DNA of 64,000 nt from Izhakiella capsodis (GTDB taxonomy: Bacteria; Pseudomonadota; Gammaproteobacteria; Enterobacterales; Enterobacteriaceae): the NCBI RefSeq assembly GCF_900115045.1, contig NZ_FOVC01000002.1, forward strand, positions 186,001 through 250,000, in the 5' to 3' direction. Within the stretch, counting starts at the first letter, position 1; every line of letters starts with the position of its first letter. The notes beneath the pieces are model-generated. The model did no database searches. It was not told where the DNA came from and worked only from the letters and a program-made list of their open reading frames with translations. Shown piece by piece: positions 23,804-33,546 of the stretch. The translations under genes were made by a program, and so were the position numbers.

Positions 23804-26350
23804 ATGAAAAAAAGAGGCTTAATGCTGAAACCGGTGGCGATCTGTGTGATGGCCATACTCTCCGGCAAGGCTTCTGCGATGCTGCACTTTGAGCCTTCGA
23901 TGATCACCGGTGAATACAGTGTGGCAAGCCTGGCCGCTTTTGAGCAGGGTGCAGCACTATCACCGGGCCGGTATCCTGTTGAGCTCTATGTTGATGGTAA
24001 TCGCATCGGGCGACGTACGCTGGCGTTCAGCCTTGCTACCTCATCTTATGCGCATGATCCCAGCGGTCTGCATCCCTGTCTGACCGGCGATGACCTGGCT
24101 AACTCAGGCATAAAAATGACGGCATTTCCGGCACTGATGCAGGTAAAACCGGGCACCTGTCTGCCGCTGGAAAAAATTATACCCGGTGCATTCACCCGCT
24201 TTGATACCGACAATATGCGTCTCAATATCAGCATTCCCCAGGCGGCACTGATCCACCGTCCCAAGGGATGGGTTCCGCCTGCCCGCTGGGATGAAGGGAT
24301 CAACGCCGTGCTGCTGGACTGGCAGCTCAGCGGAAGTCAAAGTCGGGGCGAGTACGGCAACAGCCACAGCGAATACCTTTACTTGACCAGCGGCCTGAAT
24401 CTCGGTGCATGGCGGCTGCGGGATAACAGTACCTGGAGCAGCGACGGAAACGCTTATCAAAGTCAGCGTCAGTGGCGGCACATCAACACCTGGGCTGAGC
24501 GCGACATTATTCCCTGGCGTAGCGAGCTGCTGCTGGGCGACGGCACCACCAGTGATACGGTGTTCGACGCCTTTTCCTATCGCGGCGTGCAGCTGGCGAC
24601 CAGCGACAGCATGTATCCGGAGAGCGTGCGTTCCTATGCGCCGGTGATCCGGGGCGTGGCGAACAGCAACGCGCGCGTCAGCGTGCTTCAGAACGGCAAC
24701 GTGATTTACCAGACCTTTGTCGCTCCGGGCGCCTTTGTGATTGATGATCTGAACACCGTGAGCAGCGCCGGGGATCTGACGGTTCAGGTGCGTGAAGCCG
24801 ACGGTACGCTGCGGGTATTTACCGTACCCTATTCTTCTATCCCGGTCCTGCAGCGGCAGGGACACCTGCGCTATGCCCTGACTGCCGGCCACTACCGCAG
24901 CGCTGGGGAAGACACTGCGGATCCGCCCTTCCTGCAGGGCGTGGTGCAGTGGGGGTTACCCCACGATGTGACCGTCTACGGCGGACTGCTTCAGGCGGTG
25001 CGCTACCACTCAGCCGCGCTGGGGGCAGGCATTAATCTGGGGATCTGGGGGGCACTGTCAGCGGATGTGACCCAGGCCGACAGCGTGCTGCCGGACAATT
25101 CCCGCCACCAGGGGCAGTCGGTGCGTTTTCTTTACGCCCGTTCGCTATTGACCACCGGCACCACCTTTCAGCTGGCCGGCTATCGCTACTCCACGCAGGG
25201 CTTCCACACACTCAGTGAAACGGCAGAGCGCGCGATGTCAGGCTGGAATAACACTGACGTGGAGGTTGATGCCGCCGGGCGGCAGCTCGCCCCGGACTGG
25301 CACAACTATTACAGTCTGTATAACAGTCGCCGGCAGCAGGTGACGGTCAACCTTTCCCAGTCGCTGGGATCGTTTGGCTCGGCTTATGTGAGTGGCAGCC
25401 ATCAGACCTACTGGCAGTCGGACGCCACGACCGATGATGTGCAGATCGGACTGAGCAGCACGTTTCACTCGGTGAGCTGGAGCCTCTCCTGGGGTTACAG
25501 TCGGGTCAGCGGCCAGCCGGACGCCGACCGCACGCTGTATCTCGGGCTGTCAATGCCGTTGGGCAATCCGGCGTCGAACCCGGTCTATGTCACTACCAGC
25601 CTGAACCGTGACAGTAACGGCAACAGCACTCTGCAGACCGGCGTCAGTGGTTCAGCCGATAACAATCAGCTCTCCTGGTCGGTTGCTCAGGGCTATGACC
25701 GCCGTGACGGTGGCAGTGGGGACACCAGCCTTGATTACAGCGGCAGCTACGGCAGCCTGTCAGCCGGCTACGGCTACAGCCGCCACTACCGTCAGCTTCG
25801 CTATGGTGCCAGCGGAGGGGTGGTTGTCCATCGTGGCGGCGCTACCTTTGGTCAGCAGCCGGGTGACACCAGCGTGCTGGTAGACGCTGCGGGCGCTGCG
25901 GATGTTTCCGTTGCTGATATGCAGGGTATCCATACTGACAGTCGGGGCTATGCCCTGGTGCCTTATGCCAGCCAGTATCAGCAAAACGAGGTGGCGCTTG
26001 ACGTCAGCACCCTGAATAACCACACCGACATCGACAACCCGGTGGTCAGCGTGGTGCCCACCCAGGGGGCGATCGTCCGGGCCCGCTTCCGGGTGCACAG
26101 CGGGGCGCACGCGTTGCTCACCCTGCTGCACAACGGCCAGCCGCTGCCCTTTGGCACCGCGGTCACCAGCGGCAGCGATGGCGGGCTGGTGGGGGACGGC
26201 GGTCAGGTTTACCTGACCGGTCTGTCTTCACAGGACAGCCTGCAGGCGAAATGGGGTACCGGTGCCGGGCAACAGTGTCGCGCCCGTTTTAGCCTGCCCG
26301 CGGATGCCAATAAACTGCCGCTGGTTCAGCAGCAGGTGAACTGTCAGTAA
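23804..26350 (+). CDS. outer-membrane fimbrial usher (FimD/PapC family)
   Basis: An 848-residue usher, full length for the family. A signal peptide (KPVAICVMAILSGKASA) is followed by the N-terminal chaperone-binding domain (LHFEPSMI...GRYPVELYVDGNRIG), the 24-strand pore with plug (RGVANSNARVSVLQNGNVIYQTFVAPGAF in the plug/middle region), and C-terminal domains with GHALLTL-like VHSGAHALLTLLHNGQPLPFG. Cysteines near the end (GQQCRARF...QQVNCQ) form the usual C-terminal disulfide. It assembles and secretes the pilus. Confidence 0.93.
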   Translation: MKKRGLMLKPVAICVMAILSGKASAMLHFEPSMITGEYSVASLAAFEQGAALSPGRYPVELYVDGNRIGRRTLAFSLATSSYAHDPSGLHPCLTGDDLANSGIKMTAFPALMQVKPGTCLPLEKIIPGAFTRFDTDNMRLNISIPQAALIHRPKGWVPPARWDEGINAVLLDWQLSGSQSRGEYGNSHSEYLYLTSGLNLGAWRLRDNSTWSSDGNAYQSQRQWRHINTWAERDIIPWRSELLLGDGTTSDTVFDAFSYRGVQLATSDSMYPESVRSYAPVIRGVANSNARVSVLQNGNVIYQTFVAPGAFVIDDLNTVSSAGDLTVQVREADGTLRVFTVPYSSIPVLQRQGHLRYALTAGHYRSAGEDTADPPFLQGVVQWGLPHDVTVYGGLLQAVRYHSAALGAGINLGIWGALSADVTQADSVLPDNSRHQGQSVRFLYARSLLTTGTTFQLAGYRYSTQGFHTLSETAERAMSGWNNTDVEVDAAGRQLAPDWHNYYSLYNSRRQQVTVNLSQSLGSFGSAYVSGSHQTYWQSDATTDDVQIGLSSTFHSVSWSLSWGYSRVSGQPDADRTLYLGLSMPLGNPASNPVYVTTSLNRDSNGNSTLQTGVSGSADNNQLSWSVAQGYDRRDGGSGDTSLDYSGSYGSLSAGYGYSRHYRQLRYGASGGVVVHRGGATFGQQPGDTSVLVDAAGAADVSVADMQGIHTDSRGYALVPYASQYQQNEVALDVSTLNNHTDIDNPVVSVVPTQGAIVRARFRVHSGAHALLTLLHNGQPLPFGTAVTSGSDGGLVGDGGQVYLTGLSSQDSLQAKWGTGAGQQCRARFSLPADANKLPLVQQQVNCQ

Positions 26351-26403
26351 GTTAGATTCGGGGCCAGTGGCCCATTAAACCACCAAAGGAAATACAGGAA
26401 AAA

Positions 26404-26964
26404 ATGATGAAGCGTTTTATTGGTAACTCAGTGATGCCACTGGCCGCGCTGTCGCTGCTGGGGCTGTCGGTTTCTGCTCAGGCTTGGGGTGACACTCCAG
26501 CTCCTTCGGCGACAGACCAGACCACGGTAACTATTACGGCGACTGTGCTGGATAATACTTGTGAGGTGCAAAGTAGCCTTGCATGGGATCTCGGAAGCGT
26601 GAATGGCAATGATATTATCGACAAAAAACCGTTCTCCAAACAGATCAACTTAAGCAATTGTGGTAAGGCTATAAATAGCATCACTGTCACCCAGGTTGGC
26701 GCGGCCATTGACAATACTGGTCATATTGTTAACACGCTAAAGGATGCAACTGCCAGTGGCGTTGTGGCTGAGATTCTGACAGGCGATAACGCTGTGAATA
26801 AAGGTGCAATACTGACCGGTAATAACCCACAGAAATTTAATGTAGATGCGGGGAAGACTACGCAAACGCTAAAATTTACTGTGGAACTCTTGCAGGCAGA
26901 TGGCAAAAAGCCGACACCGGGACAATTCAATGCGCCTGTCACGCTGAAGCTGGCCTATAACTAA
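26404..26964 (+). CDS. fimbrial subunit (pilin)
   Basis: A 186-residue exported subunit. The signal peptide ends SVSAQA at about residue 27. The mature protein has the FimA-type Ig fold: TVTITATVLDNTCEV with a cysteine paired to LSNCGKAI, and a C-terminal beta strand VTLKLAYN with the alternating pattern of a donor-strand acceptor. Position after the usher, rather than before the chaperone, is unusual for a major pilin; it could be the only structural subunit in this short cluster. AGGAAAAA precedes ATG 26404. Confidence 0.88.
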   Translation: MMKRFIGNSVMPLAALSLLGLSVSAQAWGDTPAPSATDQTTVTITATVLDNTCEVQSSLAWDLGSVNGNDIIDKKPFSKQINLSNCGKAINSITVTQVGAAIDNTGHIVNTLKDATASGVVAEILTGDNAVNKGAILTGNNPQKFNVDAGKTTQTLKFTVELLQADGKKPTPGQFNAPVTLKLAYN

Positions 26965-27050
26965 TCGCGATAAATCAATAAAGCAAACTTCGGGCCGCCA
27001 GTAAACAGTGCGTCACGGTTGCCCGAAGACGTTTAGCAGAGGGTGAATTA

Positions 27051-27766
27051 ATGAAAAGAACAGTATATGCGGTTGGCTGTATCGCCTTCATACTTTGTAT
27101 GACCCCCCGTGTATGCCGACATGGTGACTTTATCGGTGTTACATCCTGGCGAAAATAGTGACACTGCTACGATGGGGCAGACGCCAGTGGGATATTGGAC
27201 TGGTGCGGACGCATTTTGTCTGGATGTACAGGGAGCTGAACTGAAAGATGTTACCTATAAATTGGAGAATCAGTCCCAATATGACTCCATCAATGGCGCT
27301 GTGATATGTGTTAATTCCGGTTATGGAGACCGCGTTAATATAGGTAAAACATTAAAAGAAGGGCGAACAATTAAAATATACTATAAAAAATACCGGTGAT
27401 ACACCAGCTGTAATTAATGCTGAATTTTATGAATATAGTGGTTTTGTAAGGCATTCTTGGGCTACAATTCATACAACTTTGCCAGCAGCAACCACCCTGA
27501 CAGCCCAAGTTCAAAATAGCATACACGTCAATTTGACAGGCAATCAAAGCAAAAAGGTGTTGCTGGCGAGTCCACTAACGAAAAATTCACAGCTGCTATT
27601 TAGCCCCGATCAAACCACTGACGTTCAAGTGCCCGGAGGGATAGGGATACTGAAATCCGGTAATGACGTTCTCCAGTATACGGTTAGCAACGCAAGCTGG
27701 AATGGCATCTCATGGACAGCGGATAAAGTAGGACAAGAAACATCTATCGTCTTCAACCCTAATTAA
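27051..27766 (+). pseudogene. fimbrial tip/minor subunit gene with two homopolymer frameshifts
   Basis: ATG 27051 (AGAGGG upstream) starts a signal peptide MKRTVYAVGCIAFILCMTP, but the frame then runs out. In the next frame VYADMVTLSVLHPGENSD continues from 27109 to IKIYYK, and in the third from 27391 TGDTPAVINAEFYEYSG to SIVFNPN at the stop 27766. The breaks coincide with C6 at 27103-27108 and A6 at 27385-27390; removing one base from each restores a single 237-residue exported protein. It is the last gene of the chaperone-usher cluster, so a tip adhesin or minor subunit is likely. The breaks may be real inactivation, slippage-based phase variation or homopolymer errors in the assembly. Confidence 0.75.
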
Positions 27767-28517
27767 TTAAATGTTGCTCCTGGTCAGTATAGTGGAAGCA
27801 TGGTGGCGAAGATCTTCGTTCCTTGATTCATCTTTTCTGAAGCATCATTGAGATGGGCAGCGGGTAAGGTCAAGAGCCTATGGATTTTGCTGCAATTTAT
27901 GCTGTCAATAGGATTCCTTTCTGAAGAGCGATTTGCTATTACAGGCAGATAATTAATATTTAGCCTCCACAGTGACTTCTGATCTTCTTAATGGTGTGCG
28001 CCAGCTTGTAATTTTCTGACACCAGCCAATTTAGCCAGTAATGGCAAGCTGTGATAATAGCTTCTTGAATGTGGCTTGGTTCATTGAACGTGTGTCTTAC
28101 CGTAATGATATCTGCTGGGCTGAGTTTCGAAATCTGCATGCCATAACCATCTGCCATAGGTATGACTCTGCGGATGCTCACTCTTTTGCTTATACGTAAA
28201 GTTATCTAAACCACTTTTTAATTGAAATTAAGGTTAAGGTACAACACCCCAGTGGCGCGTTGATATTAATAGGCATGGCAAAATTTTTACGCTGAAGGTT
28301 GAAACTGGCAGCCCGACCTTACAGATATATATAGAGGCGAATTAATACATTAGCATAGCTTGTTATCAAACAATCGGGCTACTTCTTATAAATTCATAGT
28401 TGAGCCTTCGTTTTGTTTGTTTATTCCAGACTGGCATGGCGGAATAACCCTAAGAGTCCCGGCGCTCCAAAATAAAACCCGGAAATCGTGCCCTGGTCGA
28501 AATTGCTTTATATAATA
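27767..28517. other. AT-rich intergenic stretch
   Basis: About 750 bases. A minus-strand frame (27960-28181, 73 codons, with MADGYGMQISKLSPADIITVRHTFNEP) is the only candidate; it has no good ribosome site and no known family. Nothing firm. Confidence 0.35.
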
Positions 28518-28537
28518 AACGGCCCCTCAAGGCCGTT
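28518..28537 (-). terminator. terminator of the tagatose operon
   Basis: On the minus strand AACGGCC, a 6-base loop and GGCCGTT are followed by TATTATATAAAG. It lies 21 bases after the aldolase stop; the T tract is weak. Confidence 0.6.
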
Positions 28538-28558
28538 CTGTTAACCACAAAAAGCGCG

Positions 28559-29545
28559 CTAGACTTTATCAAACCACGATGACGCGGTTTCGTTCAGCAC
28601 CGCATTCAGTTCAGTAATATTTGCCTTTCCTTGCGATCCCAGCCATGCCCTGGCGGCACCTTCCCCTTGGGTGATAAAGGGTTCCACGCCGTTAGCCCAG
28701 GTCGCGCGACCGCATAATACGCCGTTAAAGGTAGAGCCTGCCGATTTAGCAAAGCGCAGCGTGTGCTGGAACAGTTCAGCACTGACCCCGGCACTGAGGA
28801 AGATAAAAGGTAACGCGGTAGCTTCAGACTGCTGTTTGAAATACTCCGCCGCCTGCTCCCGGGTGTAAACAGACTCCCCCTCCGCAGCATATCCTTCGAC
28901 ATATTTCATGTTGACCGGCACTTCGACTTTCAGCACATCAACGCCATAGCGCGGATGGGAAAATACCTTCATCATGTCATTGACTTTATGCGGTTTGACT
29001 TTCGCATAGGCCTTACTGCTCGCATCAGCATTAGTGGCATCGTAGGAGACCAGCTCGAGATAGAAAGGAATATCTTCTGCGGTACACTCTGCACCCAGAC
29101 GTTCGATAAACGCCTGCTTACGGTCGTTGATCTCCGTTTCTTCATCAATATCGTAATAGAGCAGAAATTTGACCGCATCGGCGCCGGCTTCTTTCAGCCG
29201 TTTTGCCGACCACAGATCCAGTAAATCGGGCAGACGACCTTTTTTACTGGCATCGTAACCGGTTTTTTCATACGCCAGTAACAGACCGGCATTGTCCGCT
29301 CTGACCTTCGCAGCGGGCAGACCGTACTCAGGATCGAGCAGGATGGAGGAGGCATAGGGTGTCAGCGTTCTGGATACCAGCGCTTTAAAGTCGATGATGT
29401 CTTTATCTTCCGCGCCCTGTGGCTTGTGCATGGCGATCATCTTTTTCAGCGCCCCGCGCTGATCGATAGCCAGCGCAGCTATCACGCCATGCTCATTTGA
29501 TAATCTGCGCATCGCCTGTTTTTTGTGTTCGGTCAGTCTGGTCAT
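28559..29545 (-). CDS. lacD: tagatose-1,6-bisphosphate aldolase (LacD)
   Basis: Class I, Schiff-base aldolase of 328 residues, cleaving D-tagatose 1,6-bisphosphate to dihydroxyacetone phosphate and glyceraldehyde 3-phosphate. LacD family blocks are clear: ALAIDQRGALKKMI, SSILLDPEYGLPAA, ADAVKFLLYYD with the probable Schiff-base lysine, and VDVLKVEVPVNMKYVEGY. The frame opens at 29575; ATG 29545 (MTRLTEHKKQAM) gives the usual family start with AAAGGT upstream. It is last in an operon with the PTS fusion and 1-phosphate kinase genes, after a 263-base gap holding an inverted repeat. Gram-positive lac operons use this enzyme; enterics more often use GatY/KbaY class II aldolases, so its presence is notable. 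Confidence 0.92.
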   Translation of the reverse strand: MTRLTEHKKQAMRRLSNEHGVIAALAIDQRGALKKMIAMHKPQGAEDKDIIDFKALVSRTLTPYASSILLDPEYGLPAAKVRADNAGLLLAYEKTGYDASKKGRLPDLLDLWSAKRLKEAGADAVKFLLYYDIDEETEINDRKQAFIERLGAECTAEDIPFYLELVSYDATNADASSKAYAKVKPHKVNDMMKVFSHPRYGVDVLKVEVPVNMKYVEGYAAEGESVYTREQAAEYFKQQSEATALPFIFLSAGVSAELFQHTLRFAKSAGSTFNGVLCGRATWANGVEPFITQGEGAARAWLGSQGKANITELNAVLNETASSWFDKV

Positions 29546-29629
29546 CTTTACTTTACCTTTTGCAAAACGCTCCATCAGGAACGACGATATTAAAAATAGT
29601 TAATGGCAGGTGATCGCCGACATCCTTTC

Positions 29630-29693
29630 AAACAGCCGTTTAAGACGATCTACCCGGTAAATTCACGTCCATTAAACGGACGGTCGGCTGTTT
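29630..29693. repeat. compound inverted repeat between PTS and aldolase genes
   Basis: AAACAGCCG (29630-29638) is repeated inverted at 29685-29693, and overlapping CCGTTTAA (29636-29643) is repeated inverted at 29672-29679. The two pairings share a left arm and cannot both form fully. No T tract follows. It could act in mRNA processing or differential expression inside the operon. Confidence 0.5.
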
Positions 29694-29808
29694 CTGCTCG
29701 TGTTGACTGGGGTGATGAAATAAGGACGCTACGCGCCGATAAACTCACCCTGAGCATGATGGCATTGCGCCGGGGTCGGCGCGGGCCATCTTCTTCTTTA
29801 ACTGCTGA

Positions 29809-32043
29809 CTAATGCGCACCGGCTTCAGGCGCGTGTTGTTCTGAACCATTCCCTTCACCCAGCCCAGTCTCAAACGCCCTGCCAATGGCGGCAATGGCTT
29901 GCTGCGCATCCGCGCCGTTCGCTATCACGTGCAGGCGATGTCCCTGCTTCGCCCCCAGAGACACCACCTTCATCAGGTTTTTACCCTCTACCAGACCTGA
30001 TCCGGTGTCCAGGTTTTCTATGCGGATATCCGACTGCCACTGTTTGATCGTTTTAACCAGCAGCGCACTGGGGCGGGCATGCAGGCCATGCGCGTTGATC
30101 AGTGTGAAGGTTCCTTCGGCATCGCACTGACGGGCTGGTTGCGCTTTCGCTGGTTGCGGGCTATCTGGCGTCCTCCCTTCCAGGATGCTCAGTACATCCT
30201 GCGCATCAGCGGCGGATTCAAGCGCTTGCTGCACGCCGTCATGACTGAGCACATGCGTAAGGCGGCGGAGAATATCCAGGTGCTCATTGTCCTGGGCGGC
30301 GATGGCAACAATCAGACGCGCGATCTGGCCCTCTCCCCAGTCAACGCCCTGCGGACAGACCATCACTTTTACGCCAGTTCTCAGCACCGCATCGCGGCTT
30401 TGGGGCGTGCCATGCGGAATGGCAATGCCGTTACCCAGATAGGTACTGATCTGTGCTTCGCGATCGCGCATGCCTGTCAGATAGTCTGCGCGGATAAGCG
30501 TTGCCTTTTCCATCGCGTTAGCCACCTGGGTTAGCGCATCATCTTTTACCCTCACATCGCGATTGAAGAAAATGTCCCCGGTGGTCAGCGCGATTGCCTG
30601 CTTTTCGTCCGGGATAGCGTGATCTTGCTCCGGGATAACCGGATTCACCGTATTGGTGTTATGCCGTTTTTGCCAGAGGCGCAGGGTCCCCAGCATTACC
30701 GCGCCGCAGGCCGACCCTGCCAGAATACACAGCACCCAGGTGAGTGGTTTACTTACCAGCGGCAGGATCAGGAATCCGCCATGCGGTGCCGGAACCTCAA
30801 TTTGCATGCTGTAGCTGAGCACCGCCGACACGGAGGACGCCACCATCATCAGTGGGATGACCCGTAATGGATCTTTGGCAGCAAACGGGATGGCCCCTTC
30901 GGTGATATGCGTACAGCCGAGAACATAGTTCACCATACCGGCGGTACGCTCTTCTTCTGTGAACCCTTTGCGGAAGAAGGTTGTCGCGAGAGCAATGACC
31001 AGAGGCGGGGTGATACAGGCGGCAGAAACCCCCGCCATAAAGTAATAATTACCCTGACCTAACAGCAGTGTCCCCGTTACATACGCGGCTTTATTGACCG
31101 GGCCACCGAAGTCAAACGAACACATACATCCGACAACAATGCCTAAAAGGATGGGGTTGGCCTCCTGCAGCGAACTGAGCCAGTGCATCATCCCGTTGTT
31201 CAACGCGGAAACGGGTTGACCGAGCAGGATCATCATGACGCCGATAACCAGTACGCCGATAAGGGGCATAATAAAGATCGATTTCAGGCCCTCAAACTGA
31301 CGAGGGAGCCGGCTCAGGCAATGCCTCATCCACAGCATAAAGTAGCCCGCAGCAAAACCGGCGATGATGCCGCCGATGAACCCGGCGCCAGTTTCATTGG
31401 CCAGTAATCCGCCGACAAATCCGGCCACCATGCCAGGGCGACCAGAAATTGAGTAAGCAATATAGGCGGTAAATACCGGCACCATGATCGAGAACGCCTG
31501 CTGCCCGACTTTCATCAAGGTTGCGGCAATAATATTGTATTGCGGCGATTCCGGGTTCGCGGAATAAATGCCCCAAAGGAAAGAAATGGCGATCAATATT
31601 CCCCCGGCGACGACAAAGGGAAGCATAGTAGAGACGCCGCTCATCAGGTGTTTATAAATCTGACGTCCGAATGATTCTTGCTCTGACGGATCTTCACCTG
31701 GCCGAGCCGATGACGTGGCAGAGCCTTTACGAACAGGGGCATGACCCTGAATGACTTTGGTTATTAATTCATCAGGATGGTGAATGGCATCCTTAACCGG
31801 CACTTCAATGACCGGTAAGCCATTGAAACGATTTGCATTTATGTCTTTGTCTGCGGCAATAATAACGCCATATATATCTTTTAAATCGTCTGAGGTAATG
31901 ACATTCTCTACACCCGATGCGCCGTTGGTTTCTACTTTAATTTCAACGTTTAGTTTTTTTGCTGCAGCCTTTAACGCTTCTTCGGCCATAAAAGTGTGGG
32001 CGATTCCGGTAGGGCAACCGGTTACCGCAATGACTTTTTTCAT
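29809..32043 (-). CDS. PTS fusion EIIB-EIIC-EIIA-HPr, fructose/tagatose type
   Basis: A 744-residue PTS permease that joins four functions. EIIB (residues about 1-100) has the phosphocysteine in VTGCPTGIAHTFMAEEAL (Cys10). EIIC (about 125-475) is the membrane domain with GGPVNKAAYVTGTLL and TEGAIPFAAKDP. EIIA (about 500-625) has IPHGT with His544. A C-terminal HPr-like domain (about 640-735) has NAHGLHARPSALLVKT with His655. In enteric fructose systems EIIBC (FruA) and EIIA-HPr (FruB) are separate chains. The neighbouring 1-phosphate kinase and LacD aldolase point to uptake of D-tagatose as its 1-phosphate (inference), as in the Klebsiella TagT/TagH system. AGAGGC precedes ATG 32043; the kinase gene ends 10 bases upstream. 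Confidence 0.9.
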   Translation of the reverse strand: MKKVIAVTGCPTGIAHTFMAEEALKAAAKKLNVEIKVETNGASGVENVITSDDLKDIYGVIIAADKDINANRFNGLPVIEVPVKDAIHHPDELITKVIQGHAPVRKGSATSSARPGEDPSEQESFGRQIYKHLMSGVSTMLPFVVAGGILIAISFLWGIYSANPESPQYNIIAATLMKVGQQAFSIMVPVFTAYIAYSISGRPGMVAGFVGGLLANETGAGFIGGIIAGFAAGYFMLWMRHCLSRLPRQFEGLKSIFIMPLIGVLVIGVMMILLGQPVSALNNGMMHWLSSLQEANPILLGIVVGCMCSFDFGGPVNKAAYVTGTLLLGQGNYYFMAGVSAACITPPLVIALATTFFRKGFTEEERTAGMVNYVLGCTHITEGAIPFAAKDPLRVIPLMMVASSVSAVLSYSMQIEVPAPHGGFLILPLVSKPLTWVLCILAGSACGAVMLGTLRLWQKRHNTNTVNPVIPEQDHAIPDEKQAIALTTGDIFFNRDVRVKDDALTQVANAMEKATLIRADYLTGMRDREAQISTYLGNGIAIPHGTPQSRDAVLRTGVKVMVCPQGVDWGEGQIARLIVAIAAQDNEHLDILRRLTHVLSHDGVQQALESAADAQDVLSILEGRTPDSPQPAKAQPARQCDAEGTFTLINAHGLHARPSALLVKTIKQWQSDIRIENLDTGSGLVEGKNLMKVVSLGAKQGHRLHVIANGADAQQAIAAIGRAFETGLGEGNGSEQHAPEAGAH

Positions 32044-32053
32044 GATTTGCCTC

Positions 32054-32968
32054 TTATAATTTGACGGTCTCTGTTTTCGTCATTAACTGTTCCACCCGTG
32101 AGAACGTTCCAAGTCCCGTTGAAGCGGCCACATCTGCGCCCGTGGCGCTGGCTAACCGAAGCGCCACACTGATATCTCCCCCCTGGAGCCAGACGCTCAA
32201 AAAAGCCCCCAGTGCCGCATCGCCAGCACAGGCGGAGCTAACCAGCTCAATTTCAGGCGCAGTACAAAACCAGAGATCGGTTCCATCTGAAAAATAAAGT
32301 CCCCTGGCACCCATAGTCAGCAATATATTGCGGGCACCGGATTGATGAAGAAACGCCATCGCCTCTCTGGCCTGCTGGTGGGTTTTGATCGCCAGCCCGA
32401 AGATTTCCGCCAGTTCATCATCATTAGGTTTAATCAGTAAAGGACCCTGTTTAATTAGCGCTTTCAGTACCGGATGACTGATGTCGAGAATCATCTCACA
32501 GCCTTTATTTTGACAGGCGGCTACTATTTCGTGGTAAAAACTGCTTTCTATCCCCGGAGGCAGACTGCCACTGATGACCAATATGTCACCTTCTTTCAGG
32601 TTGTTCAGATGGTGGAGCACCTGGCGCTTACATTCATCATCAACATGACTTCCCGGATTAAGTAATTTATATTCATGCTCGCCATCGTTAATAAAAATAT
32701 TTATTCTTGTGGGTTGGTTTACCCAAGCTGGAATAACGTCAAAATTCTCTTTCTGAAGCTCCTCCACAATATAGCGCCCCGTAAAGCCACCAAAAATTCC
32801 CATAATATTTACAGGCTGATTGTAGCGATCTAATACCCGCGCAACATTGACCCCCTTACCGTTCGGGCAATAATCTGTACGATGCGTACGATTAACCACT
32901 GAGGGGGTTACAGGATCACATGAAATATTCATATCTATCGCAGTGTTGAGTGTCAGGGTATAAATCAC
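32054..32968 (-). CDS. PfkB-family ketose-1-phosphate kinase (FruK/TagK type)
   Basis: A 304-residue kinase of the 1-phosphofructokinase subgroup. The N-terminal IYTLTLNTAIDMN, the substrate loop NGKGVNVARVL, GSLPPG and the C-terminal nucleotide/anion-hole region (SSACAGDAALGAFLS) are all present; the catalytic Asp lies in SACAGDA, where most relatives read GAGD. It should phosphorylate a ketose 1-phosphate to the 1,6-bisphosphate for LacD. The frame opens at 32983, but GTG 32968 has GAGG 9 bases before it and starts exactly at the conserved IYTLTLN; I chose it. First gene of the kinase-PTS-aldolase operon. Confidence 0.88.
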   Translation of the reverse strand: MIYTLTLNTAIDMNISCDPVTPSVVNRTHRTDYCPNGKGVNVARVLDRYNQPVNIMGIFGGFTGRYIVEELQKENFDVIPAWVNQPTRINIFINDGEHEYKLLNPGSHVDDECKRQVLHHLNNLKEGDILVISGSLPPGIESSFYHEIVAACQNKGCEMILDISHPVLKALIKQGPLLIKPNDDELAEIFGLAIKTHQQAREAMAFLHQSGARNILLTMGARGLYFSDGTDLWFCTAPEIELVSSACAGDAALGAFLSVWLQGGDISVALRLASATGADVAASTGLGTFSRVEQLMTKTETVKL

Positions 32969-33546
32969 AGTATTGAACCTCATTATTTATCAGAACAGCA
33001 GGTCTGACAGTCGGATAAATGGTCATTCCGCCGGGAATGATCGACGAAGTTTTGCCAGGCTTTTAAACGCGCCGTGAGTGATCATATCCGCGCGTTCAGG
33101 AAAACAACGACAGTCTCTTTTGTTATTTTCATTTACATCAATGCTCCTTTCCCGGGACGGAAATATCGGGATGACCCTCTTTTACGGTGCCAACGTAGGC
33201 AGCCAGCTGCTGGGTTGTTATGTCCTTTACTTGCTGAAAGGAAGCTATAAGCATAATGCCTTCATTTTGAAAGAATATATCAAGATCTGGCGGTTTTTTA
33301 TGTGATGAGAAGCACGTTTCCTCAATTAATTTTTCAAAACGAAATATTTAAAAGCTCTTAACTTTCATTTTTAAATTTTTAACACTCGAAATGATTATCA
33401 ATAACTAATTGATATTAAGCGTTTTATTCAAGCGTGGCGCGATTGCGTTCATCGTTTTTGGTGACATCAACATTGAAGCAGTCAGTTGAATTGGCATTAC
33501 TATCAATTAAAAGTATCGGGCGCTATAGTAGCTTCTTCATCGGATT
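32969..33546. promoter_or_regulatory. divergent control region of the tagatose locus
   Basis: A 578-base gap between the operon and the divergent DeoR gene. It contains AT-rich stretches (33340-33420) fit for promoters, but I could not settle an operator. A plus-strand frame (33171-33305) begins with MTLFYGANVGSQLLGCYVLYLLKG, a hydrophobic segment that may be a remnant of a membrane transporter; it is too short to name. Confidence 0.4.

Noticed and set aside
23197..24892. Long minus-strand open frames opposite the chaperone and usher genes
   Set aside because: Products are low-complexity and unlike any family; the plus-strand frames are complete fimbrial genes.
27960..28181. 73-codon minus-strand ORF downstream of the fimbrial cluster
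   Set aside because: No ribosome site, no recognisable family and AT-rich context; kept only as a note in the intergenic entry.
33388..33405. Fur-box-like AATGATTATCAAT upstream of the DeoR gene
   Set aside because: Only the central part matches the 19-bp consensus, the right arm is poor, the region is very AT-rich and the neighbouring genes are sugar genes.
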